From: an uncultured Planctomycetaceae bacterium
Lineage (GTDB): Bacteria > Planctomycetota > Planctomycetia > Planctomycetales > Planctomycetaceae
Assembly (NCBI GenBank): GCA_903898975.1
Contig: CAIUHT010000982.1
Location: 1 to 6,254, forward strand
DNA length: 6,254 nt
Reading direction: 5' to 3'
The translations under genes and the position numbers were made by a program. The first letter of the stretch is position 1; each line of letters opens with the position of its first letter. Of this stretch, positions 1 to 5,680 are shown one piece after another. A model generated the notes under the pieces. That model ran no database searches. It was not told the DNA's origin and saw nothing but the letters and a program-made list of their open reading frames with translations.

Positions 1-786
1 ATTGTTGGCATTTACCACTGCCGCTCGCTGTTCCTCGACGTTGCGATCCTGGTCGACATCGCGCTCGCCCGCAAAGTAGGGCTGATCTCGACCGACACGG
101 TCTCGAACTTCTACGTCGAACCCGAACCCAAGGCGTCCCGCGACGAGTTGTCGGTGAAACTCAGGGAACTGTTCGCAGGCCGCTCCCCCGGGGCGTGGCA
201 ACCCGATCTCGCCCAGGCCCTGGAAGTGACTGGGAACAAGGCGCTGGCCAAGCAGGTGGGCGGGTTGCTGCGGAAGCCCAACCCCACCGCTGCGGGGCCA
301 GCCAGCTCCACCACCACTGCCGAGGGAGGGCCGGGCTCGGTCGAGGTCCGCAGTCCCGAGGAGTGGGCCGACCAGTTCCAGCAGTTCAGCGCCGATCTCG
401 ACCTGTTCCTGATCATCATGACCAGCATTGGCGTGACGATTGCCTTCATGGGCATCATCAACACCATGCTGATGAGCGTTTCTGAGCGGATCACCGAGTT
501 CGGGGTCCTCAAGGCGAATGGCTGGTCGGGGGGACAGGTGCTGCGACTGGTCGGGTTCGAAAGCGCCATCCTGGGATTCTGCGGGGGCGTTCTGGGCATC
601 ATCGTCGGCTGGCTGGGAACCCTCGTGGTGAATGCCCAGTTCCCCACCCGCATTCATCTCTATGCCAGCCCCAAACTGCTGGTCGCCAGCCTGTTGTTCA
701 GCGTGGTGCTGGGAATCCTGGCGGGGCTGTACCCCGCCTCACGAGCCGCCCGGATGACCCCCATGGAGGCAATCCGCCGTGGTTGA
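1..786 (+). CDS. ABC transporter permease, FtsX/MacB-like, 5' partial
   Basis: The frame is open from the first base of the window, so the gene begins upstream; 261 C-terminal residues are visible. The first ~45 residues (IVGIYHCR..., ending STDTVSNFYVEPEP) resemble the end of the extracytoplasmic MacB_PCD domain. A Pro/Ala/Ser/Thr/Gly-rich linker follows at visible residues ~90-118. Three hydrophobic segments lie at ~135-158, ~186-210 and ~226-243. Between the first two is the FtsX-type cytoplasmic coupling stretch (SERITEFGVLKANGWS), and the protein ends with the family's typical tail (YPASRAARMTPMEAIRRG). This is the fold of MacB/LolC/LolE permeases, which use cytoplasmic ATP hydrolysis to drive extracytoplasmic movements rather than classic channel transport. 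The ATPase gene overlaps its last 8 bases, so the two are co-translated partners. The substrate (lipoprotein, peptide, drug or glycolipid) cannot be told from the sequence. Family is confident; exact role is not. Confidence 0.9.
   Translation: MVGIYHCRSLFLDVAILVDIALARKVGLISTDTVSNFYVEPEPKASRDELSVKLRELFAGRSPGAWQPDLAQALEVTGNKALAKQVGGLLRKPNPTAAGPASSTTTAEGGPGSVEVRSPEEWADQFQQFSADLDLFLIIMTSIGVTIAFMGIINTMLMSVSERITEFGVLKANGWSGGQVLRLVGFESAILGFCGGVLGIIVGWLGTLVVNAQFPTRIHLYASPKLLVASLLFSVVLGILAGLYPASRAARMTPMEAIRRG
765..769 (+). promoter_or_regulatory. Ribosome binding site for the ABC ATPase
   Basis: GGAGG lies inside the permease coding sequence, 9 bases before the GTG at 779. It supports that GTG as the real start and indicates translation coupled to the upstream permease. 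Confidence 0.7.
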
Positions 787-1489
787 TGCCCAGCCCGTTC
801 GGCCCCCGGCGATCGCCGTGCGGGATCTCGAAAAGACCTACTGGCGGGGGACCATCCCCGTGAAGGCGCTGCGGGGCCTGACCTGCGAAATCGCCCGTGG
901 CAGCCTGACGTTCATCGTGGGACCCTCGGGGAGTGGCAAGAGCAGCCTGCTCTACCTGCTGGGCGGGCTCGACGCTCCCGACGCCGGATCGATCAGTATT
1001 TTCGGACGCCCCCTGGGGGAACTCCGCCCGCGGGAACGGGATGAGTTTCGCCGGCGTGAGGTTGGGTTCGTGTTTCAGAACTTCAATCTGCTGGGCAACC
1101 TCTCGGCACTCGACAATGTGCTGGTCCCGTTTCTGCCCACCGGAATCTCGGCCAACCTCCGCGAAACCGCCAGTGCCTTGCTGGAGCGGGTCGGACTGGG
1201 CGATCGGGTGCATCACCGCCCCCATCAACTCTCCGGGGGAGAACAGCAGCGGGTGGCGATTGCCCGGGCGCTGCTGAAGCGGCCCAAACTGGTGCTGGGG
1301 GACGAACCGACCGGGGAACTCGATTCCGAGTCGGGAGCCGAGGTGTATCGCTACCTCCGCTCGCTGCGTGAAGAACACGGCTCAACCGTGGTGGTGGTGA
1401 CGCACGACCGGAGTCACATTCGTCCGGGCGATCGCGTGCTGACCATTCGCGATGGACGCCTGGCCTCGAACGAAATCGTGAGCGACTGA
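779..1489 (+). CDS. ABC transporter ATP-binding protein, MacB/LolD-like
   Basis: This 236-residue protein is the usual length for a stand-alone LolD/MacB-type nucleotide-binding subunit. The expected motifs appear in order: Walker A GPSGSGKSS at residues 48-56 with K54; Q-loop Q100 in GFVFQNFNLL; signature LSGGEQQ at 151-157; Walker B LVLGDE with D175 and catalytic E176; D-loop ELD at 180-182; switch histidine H209 in VTHD. The N-terminal phrase LEKTY and the sequence PTGELDS are typical of the LolD/MacB/FtsE branch. It should hydrolyse ATP at the cytoplasmic face and drive the FtsX-type permease encoded just before it. The start is GTG, overlaps the permease stop by 8 bases and has a good GGAGG upstream. 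No periplasmic adaptor gene (MacA-like) is visible, but the operon may extend upstream. The substrate is unknown. Confidence 0.95.
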   Translation: MVDAQPVRPPAIAVRDLEKTYWRGTIPVKALRGLTCEIARGSLTFIVGPSGSGKSSLLYLLGGLDAPDAGSISIFGRPLGELRPRERDEFRRREVGFVFQNFNLLGNLSALDNVLVPFLPTGISANLRETASALLERVGLGDRVHHRPHQLSGGEQQRVAIARALLKRPKLVLGDEPTGELDSESGAEVYRYLRSLREEHGSTVVVVTHDRSHIRPGDRVLTIRDGRLASNEIVSD

Positions 1490-1515
1490 ATCGGCTGGGC
1501 CTGGCCGGTTGAGTC
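1484..1515 (+). terminator. Imperfect hairpin at the end of the ABC operon
   Basis: GACTGAATCGGC (1484-1495) pairs with GCCGGTTGAGTC (1504-1515): 11 of 12 positions pair, one as G-T, across an 8-base loop. The left arm includes the ATPase stop codon. No T-run follows, so it is a weak intrinsic terminator, or it may protect the 3' end. The next gene converges on it from the other strand, which makes a stop signal plausible. Confidence 0.35.
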
Positions 1516-1699
1516 GTGCGACAGCGTTGCAGCGAGGGGTCCGCGGCGACCCATCGGGAGCACGGCAAACCAGTTGCTTTCGCGTCCGCTGTGCTGGACG
1601 AGTTCGGTCGAGGCAACTGCGGGGGAGGTCGGCACTCGTGGTGCGCTGCCAGCGCTGGCCCAACGGTGTCAGCCGCGCTTCGGGCGGATGTCTTTCAAG

Positions 1700-2461
1700 T
1701 CAAAACTCGAACACCTGCCCAGCGCGGCCGATTTGAATCTGGGGCAACTGCAGGGCGTGGATTTCCCGCTCGAGTTCCGACCGAAACCGGGGCTTCAGGT
1801 GAATGGCCACCACGGGCACATCCCGCCCCAGCTTGGCGAGTTCGGTGCGGAATGTGTCGGGGGTCAGGTGGGCGGCCGCCTCGGCCAGCCAGGTCATCGC
1901 GTTGGGAAAACTGACCTCCAGGAAGACCGCCTTCAAGTTCGGGCAGGCCCGGGCCAACTCCCAGATGCGGTCGGTCGGCAGCGTGTCGGAAATGAAGGCC
2001 ACCGTCGATCGCTCGTCCGAGACCAGGTAGCCCACCGTCGGGATCACGTGCCGCAACAGCACGGGGGTCAGCTTCAGGTGACCGGCCGTGACTGCCCGCT
2101 CGGGTTCGAGCTCGTGCGTTTCGAGAAACCGGTTCTGAGGCGTCGAGAGGGCGATAAAGTCGGGCCACAGCCGATTGTTGAACATGTCCTGCTGCAGGAC
2201 CTGCAGCGTCGCCCGCAGTCCATGCAGCCGGACACACTCGGGACCAGGATTGAACACATTGTCGAGAAACACCGGCAGCGTGGCGGTGTGGTCGAGGTGG
2301 GCGTGCGTCAGGAAGACATCTTCGATCTGGAACTGCCGCGACAACGGGGCCAGTTCGCCAATTCCCCCCGCATCAATCGCAACCCGCTGGTCGCACAGAT
2401 ACGAGATCAGGAACTGACTCCCATGGTGGGCTTCGTCGTGCCCGACGATCTCAATTCTCAT
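1700..2461 (-). CDS. Metallo-beta-lactamase-fold hydrolase, class II cyclic-nucleotide phosphodiesterase-like
   Basis: The protein has 253 residues. It carries the metal motif H53-A-H55-L-D57-H58, preceded by the DAGG turn at 30-33. Further likely metal ligands are H138 (in LLRHVIPTVGYL), D159 (ISDTLPTD) and H221 (AIHLKP). Beyond the generic fold, several phrases match class II cyclic-nucleotide phosphodiesterases (CpdP/PDE1 type): LPVFLDNVFN after the motif, MFNNRLWPDF at 93-102, SDTLPTDRIWELA, FLEVSFPN and AAHLTPDTF. The predicted activity is hydrolysis of a cyclic-nucleotide or other phosphodiester bond with two bound metals. No signal peptide is seen, so it is probably cytoplasmic. The residue after the metal motif is T59, followed by A60-T61, where the family signature expects an aliphatic residue and a Gly or Ser, so substrate identity is uncertain. 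The ATG at 2461 sits directly before the conserved first strand, but no clear ribosome site precedes it. It lies 647 bp behind hisB on the same strand and converges on the ABC genes. Confidence 0.85.
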   Translation of the reverse strand: MRIEIVGHDEAHHGSQFLISYLCDQRVAIDAGGIGELAPLSRQFQIEDVFLTHAHLDHTATLPVFLDNVFNPGPECVRLHGLRATLQVLQQDMFNNRLWPDFIALSTPQNRFLETHELEPERAVTAGHLKLTPVLLRHVIPTVGYLVSDERSTVAFISDTLPTDRIWELARACPNLKAVFLEVSFPNAMTWLAEAAAHLTPDTFRTELAKLGRDVPVVAIHLKPRFRSELEREIHALQLPQIQIGRAGQVFEF

Positions 2462-2760
2462 CGATCTGGAATCTCTGGGGCGAGAGCAGGTTCACTCACA
2501 GGCAGACTGCGGCACGTCTTTCCAAGCGCCACGGGGAGACCGGTTTCTAGGCCCCGACTCCCAGCAGCTGACACAACCCTCACGCAATTCCCTGCGGCTG
2601 ACTTCACCACAGGGACTCGACTCTCCCCCAACAATCTCCGGATCCAACCCACGAGCTCACCGACCCCTCGCAGGTCCATTCGTGCTCAACTCCAGGCGGG
2701 GCAACGGGAGCCCCCCATCCCTTCTTCACAAATGCTTCGCGCGGATTGTAGCGACCCAGA

Positions 2761-2808
2761 AAGGAAAATGGGGACTCAAAGAGGGGAGTTTCTCCCTCTC
2801 AAGTCTCC
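2761..2808 (-). terminator. Hairpin followed by T-rich tract, leftward
   Basis: Read on the minus strand, GAGGGAG (2798-2792) pairs with CTCCCCTC (2788-2781) around an AAA loop, with one bulged C. An outer stem, GGAGACT (2808-2802) with AGTCCCC (2776-2770), has one mismatch. The stem is followed by ATTTTCCTT. This is a rho-independent-like terminator for transcription arriving from hisB, although it lies about 300 bases behind the hisB stop. On the plus strand no T-run follows, so the direction is leftward. Confidence 0.55.
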
Positions 2809-2810
2809 AC

Positions 2811-2865
2811 AAAAATCAATGGACACCAATGTCCGGAAATTCTCCGGCAAGCGTTGCTACACGCT
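2811..2865 (-). other. Cluster of three small hairpins, possible structured RNA
   Basis: Three stems follow one another. AGCGT (2850-2854) pairs with ACGCT (2861-2865). CCGGA (2833-2837) pairs with TCCGG (2843-2847). GGACA (2821-2825) pairs with TGTCC (2830-2834). The last two share two bases, so only one of them can form fully at a time. On the minus strand the third stem is followed by ATTGATTTTT, which makes it a second terminator-like element just before the larger hairpin at 2761-2808. It could be the 3' end of the hisB transcript or part of a small RNA. No promoter was recognised. Confidence 0.35.
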
Positions 2866-3019
2866 CCCCGCACAATCTCGCCCTCGCACCAATCTGAGAC
2901 ATGGTTCGGGGCGCGACGGAGCCACCTCACGGGAAAAGCTCGGTCCCCCGCCCCGATCCGCCACGGTTCGCCTCGTTCTACCCCTTTAGCGCGGCGGCCC
3001 GTGCCTGGCCCGTTCGCCG

Positions 3020-3075
3020 GTCCAGGAGATTCGGCCCAGAAAAGCCGCGTCAGAAGAGCCGCTTCAGAAGAGCCG
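3020..3075. repeat. 14-bp tandem repeat, four units, just downstream of hisB
   Basis: Plus-strand units are CTTCAGAAGAGCCG (3062-3075), CGTCAGAAGAGCCG (3048-3061), GCCCAGAAAAGCCG (3034-3047) and the degenerate GTCCAGGAGATTCG (3020-3033). The first two differ at two positions, and divergence grows away from hisB. The array begins about 34 bases behind the hisB stop, so it would lie in the 3' part of its transcript. The period of 14 is not a multiple of three, which argues against a coding repeat. Confidence 0.75.
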
Positions 3076-3108
3076 GTCGAATCGACCCGTTTCAACCGCC
3101 GTGGTCCC

Positions 3109-3705
3109 TCAACCGCTCAACGTCCCCTTCGACGATGGCACATCGCGCTCGCGCGGGTCGATCGCCACCGCCTGACGCAGTGCCCGGGCAAACCCCTTCC
3201 ACATCGACTCCGCAATATGGTGCGAGTTGCTGCCGTGGTGCAACACGAAGTGCAGATTGAACAACCCATTCGCGGCGACCGCCTGCCAGAACGTCTCGAC
3301 CAGCTCGGTGTCGAACGCCCCAATCTTTTCCGTCGGAAACCGCACCTGCACCACGAGCCACGCCCGACCCGAGAGATCGACGGCGGTGGTCATCAGCGTC
3401 TCTTCCATGGGGAGCGCGAGGCTGCCGTAGCGGGTCAGCCCCCGCTTGTCGCCCAGGGCGTCCCGAATGGCCCGCCCCAGGCAGATCCCCACATCTTCCA
3501 CCGTGTGATGGAAGTCGACATGCACATCGCCCTGCGCCCGCACGGTCAGATCAAACAGCCCATGCCGGGCCAGCAACGTCAGCATGTGGTCGAGAAACCC
3601 CACGCCCGTCGCCACGTTCGCCTGCCCCGTCCCGTCGAGATTCAACTCGAGGGCCACTTCGGTCTCGGCTGTCTTCCGCTCGATCTTCGCCACGCGCGAA
3701 CTCAC
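3109..3705 (-). CDS. hisB: Imidazoleglycerol-phosphate dehydratase
   Basis: It converts imidazole glycerol phosphate to imidazole-acetol phosphate in histidine synthesis, in the cytoplasm, as a manganese-dependent oligomer. With the start chosen here it has 198 residues, the usual size of the monofunctional enzyme; there is no N-terminal histidinol-phosphatase domain as in E. coli. Diagnostic features: IERKTAETE at the N-terminus; GVGFLDHML at 34-42; the first metal motif H66-H67-T-V-E70 within DFHHTVEDVG; DLSGRAWL at 110-117; the second metal motif H162-H163-I-A-E166; and a C-terminal PSSKGTL. The family usually has PMDE where this protein has PMEE (99-102), a conservative change. The GTG at 3705 is preferred over an in-frame ATG at 3729, because a strong GGAGG lies 7 bases before the GTG and would be inside the coding region of the longer form. 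hisC, for the following step, lies upstream on the same strand. Confidence 0.96.
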   Translation of the reverse strand: MSSRVAKIERKTAETEVALELNLDGTGQANVATGVGFLDHMLTLLARHGLFDLTVRAQGDVHVDFHHTVEDVGICLGRAIRDALGDKRGLTRYGSLALPMEETLMTTAVDLSGRAWLVVQVRFPTEKIGAFDTELVETFWQAVAANGLFNLHFVLHHGSNSHHIAESMWKGFARALRQAVAIDPRERDVPSSKGTLSG

Positions 3706-3712
3706 AGTCTCA

Positions 3713-3717
3713 CCTCC
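3713..3717 (-). promoter_or_regulatory. Ribosome binding site for hisB (decides start)
   Basis: On the minus strand AGGGGAGGTGA precedes the GTG at 3705, with GGAGG 7 bases from it. It lies downstream of the alternative ATG at 3729, which has no comparable site, so it favours the shorter protein. Confidence 0.75.
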
Positions 3718-3876
3718 CCTGGGTTCCATCAGCCACTGGTCATCCCCGCCGCAAACAGCCCGTCACTCCCGTGCCACACCACCACTCCCGGCAATCGTTG
3801 TCCTTCGCGCCCCCACGGCATCGCTCACTGTCGGCGTCGCAGACCGTCGGTGGCGAACAGGGCACGCGGCGCCAGT

Positions 3877-3994
3877 TTGTCTCCTAAGCCACTTGTCGCC
3901 TGAAGTCACGTGTCTCCTCAGGTCACTTGTCTCTTCGGGTCACTTGTCTCTTCGGGTCACTTGTCTCTTCGGGTCACGTATCGCTGCGGATCAC
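3877..3994. repeat. 17-bp direct-repeat array between hisC and hisB
   Basis: Three perfect copies of TTGTCTCTTCGGGTCAC run at 3927-3943, 3944-3960 and 3961-3977. Diverged units flank them: GTGTCTCCTCAGGTCAC (3910-3926), TTGTCGCCTGAAGTCAC (3893-3909), a 16-base TTGTCTCCTAAGCCAC (3877-3892) and GTATCGCTGCGGATCAC (3978-3994). The centre is uniform and the edges decayed, as in arrays growing by slippage or unequal exchange. On the his-sense strand every unit starts with GTGAC or a variant. The 17-base period rotates the frame, so stop codons occur in all his-sense frames and no repeat protein is made on that strand. There are no spacers, so it is not a CRISPR array. The adjoining 3706-3876, upstream of hisB, shows nothing else recognisable apart from the hisB ribosome site. 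Confidence 0.9.
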
Positions 3995-4008
3995 GCGGAC
4001 CGCGTCAA

Positions 4009-4053
4009 GGGGCCGCGGATCACGGGGCCCCGCATCACGGGGCCTCGGGGAAC
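4009..4053. repeat. GC-rich 15-bp repeats, related to the 17-bp array
   Basis: GGGGCCGCGGATCAC (4009-4023), GGGGCCCCGCATCAC (4024-4038) and a diverged third unit, GGGGCCTCGGGGAAC (4039-4053), follow in tandem. The first two share the ATCAC end with the edge unit of the 17-bp array, so this may be an older, more GC-rich part of the same array. It starts close behind the hisC stop. Confidence 0.65.
4026..4044 (-). terminator. GC-rich hairpin behind hisC
   Basis: GGCCCCG (4026-4032) and CGGGGCC (4038-4044) form a perfect 7-bp stem with a 5-base loop, about 28 bases behind the hisC stop. No T-run follows on the minus strand. It may pause or partly terminate transcription between hisC and hisB, or simply be a by-product of the GC-rich repeats. 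Confidence 0.3.
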
Positions 4054-4071
4054 CGCGCGACGGGGGCCCCA

Positions 4072-5172
4072 TCAGGCGGGCGAGAGCGACAGTTCCTTCA
4101 GCACTTCGCGGAGGTGCCCAGCCAGTCCCCGCAGTTCCTCATCGGTCCCAACACTGATCCGCAAGCCGTGCAAGAGTCCCTCGGGAGCATGCGCGACGCC
4201 CGGGAAGCGCATCCAGCGGACCAGCACGCGCCGCCGCTTCAGCCCCTCGTAAATCGCCTGATGCTCCCCCGAGGGATGCGTGCACCACACAAAGTTCGCC
4301 TGGCTGGGGACCACCTCGAAGCCCAGGCGGGTCAACTCCCCGGCCAGCCACTCCCGGGAGACACGAATCCGGCGGGAATTCTCTTCCATCGCCCCCCAGT
4401 CCTCCAGCGCCGCCAACCCCGCCGCCAGCGCCAGTCGATCGCAGTTGTAACTGTCCTTCACCTTCTGCATCCCGGCGATCAGTTCGGGCTGGGCAATCGC
4501 GAACCCCAGCCGGATTCCCGCCAGGCTGAACGATTTGCTGAACGAGCGGGTGATCACAATCCGGGCCGCTTCGGGGCGACGGAGCAGTTCGGCCCGGTGC
4601 GGGGTGTCGGCGAAATCGCCGTACGCCTCATCCAGCACCAGCACTCCTCGGGGAGGAACCAGCGCCAGCAGGTCGTCGTCACTCCAGCGATTCCCCGAGG
4701 GGGAATTGGGATTCGGGACCAGCACCAGCTTGGCCTGCTCGATCTGCGCCCGCGTCGCGGCGAGATCCCAAGACCAGTCGGGCCGCAGCGTCAACCGCTT
4801 CGGGCAGCCCCCCTGGATGAGCGCCAGTGTCTCGTACAGGATGTAACTGGGATACGGAAACGCGACGATTTCACCGGGGTCAACAAACGCCCGGAACAGC
4901 AGTGTCAGGTTCTCGTCACTGCCGTTCGCCGGAAGAATCCAGTCGGCCCCCACCTGAAACCGCTCGGCCGCCAGCTTGCGGAACTGCGTCGCCACCGGGT
5001 CGGGATACAATTGCAGCGGCCCCCGGGCCGCCGCCGCGATCGCCTCCACCACCCGTGGCGACGGGGGGTACGGATTCTCGTTGGTGTTGAGCTTGATCCA
5101 GCCCGGCTCTTGCGGTTGTTCCCCCGGCACATACGGGGCCAGGCGGGCGATATTGGGTCTGAGCAGATCCAT
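4072..5172 (-). CDS. hisC: Histidinol-phosphate aminotransferase
   Basis: This PLP enzyme (366 residues, normal HisC length) transaminates imidazole-acetol phosphate with glutamate to give histidinol phosphate, in the cytoplasm. It begins MDLLRPNIARLAPYVPGEQ, the standard HisC opening. The motifs of fold type I aminotransferases are present: KLNTNENPYPPSP (27-39); GSDE (84-87) for cofactor phosphate; NPNSPSG with N156; DEAY with D181, which pairs with the pyridine nitrogen, and Y184; SFSKSF with the Schiff-base lysine K213; R221 in AGIRLGF; and the substrate-carboxylate arginine R338 in GLRISVG. An in-frame GTG at 5217 would add 15 residues (MGRVECRSPR...). The ATG at 5172 is preferred because homologues begin there, though neither start has a strong ribosome site. 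hisB follows 366 bp downstream on the same strand, across a repeat array. A broader aromatic or phenylalanine aminotransferase role is possible, but the hisB neighbour favours HisC. Confidence 0.95.
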   Translation of the reverse strand: MDLLRPNIARLAPYVPGEQPQEPGWIKLNTNENPYPPSPRVVEAIAAAARGPLQLYPDPVATQFRKLAAERFQVGADWILPANGSDENLTLLFRAFVDPGEIVAFPYPSYILYETLALIQGGCPKRLTLRPDWSWDLAATRAQIEQAKLVLVPNPNSPSGNRWSDDDLLALVPPRGVLVLDEAYGDFADTPHRAELLRRPEAARIVITRSFSKSFSLAGIRLGFAIAQPELIAGMQKVKDSYNCDRLALAAGLAALEDWGAMEENSRRIRVSREWLAGELTRLGFEVVPSQANFVWCTHPSGEHQAIYEGLKRRRVLVRWMRFPGVAHAPEGLLHGLRISVGTDEELRGLAGHLREVLKELSLSPA

Positions 5173-5225
5173 GAGCAGAGGTTCGACACGGGGTGAGCGG
5201 CATTCCACTCTTCCCACGGGGTTGG

Positions 5226-5248
5226 AAAAACGAGAGCCCCATCGGGGC
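5226..5248 (-). promoter_or_regulatory. Hairpin plus T-run in the hisC leader, possible attenuator
   Basis: On the minus strand GCCCC (5248-5244) pairs with GGGGC (5240-5236) around GAT, followed by TCTCG and then five T (5230-5226). Overlapping GGGCCC/GGGGCCCC palindromes upstream (to about 5260) could form competing stems. It lies just before the hisC start codons. It could be a leader terminator or the terminator of an unseen upstream transcript. No His-codon-rich leader peptide is visible. Confidence 0.3.
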
Positions 5249-5395
5249 CCCGGGCCCGCCCGACGCGGATGATCTCATTCACCGTACGCCGCTGGAGAAC
5301 CTCCCCTAGCATAGCAGAGCGCTCCCCGTGGCGATTCCCCGCGCTCCCAATTCCGACACACACCGGGCCCCCTGTTCATCGCGAAGTCGGTGGTG

Positions 5396-5433
5396 AACCG
5401 GCCCTGCCTGTTGCGCCGGTTGTGCGAACCGGT
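5396..5433. promoter_or_regulatory. Spaced AACCGG / CCGGTT inverted repeats, possible operator
   Basis: AACCGGC (5396-5402), GCCGGTT (5415-5421) and AACCGGT (5427-5433) form two overlapping inverted repeats, one with a 12-base spacer and one with CCGGTT-GTGCG-AACCGG geometry. Half-site centres are 20 and 11 bp apart, close to two turns and one turn of the helix. It lies in the divergent region, where a shared operator would be expected. The binding protein is unknown. Confidence 0.35.
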
Positions 5434-5680
5434 CGCGGTGTAGCGACTGGCCCCAGCGGGGGGAGATTGCCGATCGCAGCGTCGAGTCGATATCTTCTCT
5501 CCAGCCTGTCGCCCACTCAGTGGCCGGTCTCCTCCCGGGGGTCTGGTCCTGGCGACGCCGACCGACGCCTGTGAGCCTCCGCTGGCACTCTTGGGCCATG
5601 GCCGGCCTGTCCCTGGCCCGTTCGGTCTTCTTTTGGCTGCGTCTGGTCGCGGCCGCTGTTTCTCTGCCCCCCCCGCCCGG

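Larger units (their letters stand above)
2462..3108 (-). other. Gene-poor gap between hisB and the MBL hydrolase
   Basis: I find no convincing protein gene here. Short open frames exist on both strands, but their third-position GC is much lower than in the neighbouring genes and none resembles a known family. The gap holds a 14-bp tandem repeat near hisB (3020-3075), a chain of hairpins (2811-2865) and a terminator-like hairpin (2761-2808). From 2462 to about 2760 I see no clear feature. A promoter for the hydrolase would be expected there, but no good -35/-10 pair stands out. Confidence 0.6.
5173..5680. other. Divergent intergenic region hisC / NIPSNAP gene
   Basis: This 508-bp stretch has no convincing gene. 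It should hold promoters for hisC (leftward) and the NIPSNAP gene (rightward). On the minus strand TGCTATGCT (5316-5308) resembles an extended -10 element about 90 bases before the longer hisC start, but no matching -35 is seen. A ribosome-site-like AGGGGAGG follows it without a convincing start behind it. From about 5434 to 5680 I see only GC-rich sequence and short chance frames. Confidence 0.55.

Noticed and set aside
2458..2679. 73-codon minus-strand frame whose stop overlaps the hydrolase start as ATGA
   Set aside because: The overlap looks like translational coupling, but codon third positions are far less GC-rich than in neighbours, no ribosome site or family match was seen, and such an overlap arises easily by chance.
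1574..2989. 471-codon plus-strand open frame covering the MBL hydrolase and part of the gap
   Set aside because: It is antisense to a well-supported gene, has Arg/Pro/Gln-rich low-information sequence, and resembles no family. It stays open because of GC-rich antisense composition.
2799..3095. 98-codon minus-strand frame directly behind hisB
   Set aside because: It needs a TTG start, contains the 14-bp repeats and the hairpin cluster, and matches nothing; read as non-coding.
2854..3903. 349-codon plus-strand open frame across hisB
   Set aside because: Antisense shadow of hisB, rich in Arg, Pro and His, with no domain; it also runs through the tandem repeats.
3877..3994. CRISPR array
   Set aside because: The repeats are contiguous with no spacers, the unit is only 17 bp, and no cas gene is nearby.
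3877..3994. Plasmid-type iterons or replication origin
   Set aside because: The unit length fits iterons, but there is no rep gene, no AT-rich unwinding region and no DnaA-box-like sequence; the context is chromosomal histidine genes.
3910..5196. 428-codon plus-strand open frame across hisC and the 17-bp array
   Set aside because: Antisense shadow of hisC. Its apparent peptide repeat is just the 17-bp DNA repeat read through.
4905..5363. 152-codon minus-strand frame starting before hisC, containing a ribosome-site-like AGGGGAGG
   Set aside because: Its second half is an out-of-frame overlap of hisC, and the upstream 60 residues match no known leader or family.
5269..5574. 101-codon plus-strand frame upstream of the NIPSNAP gene
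   Set aside because: Arg/Pro/Ser-rich composition, no ribosome site, no family resemblance; chance frame in GC-rich DNA.
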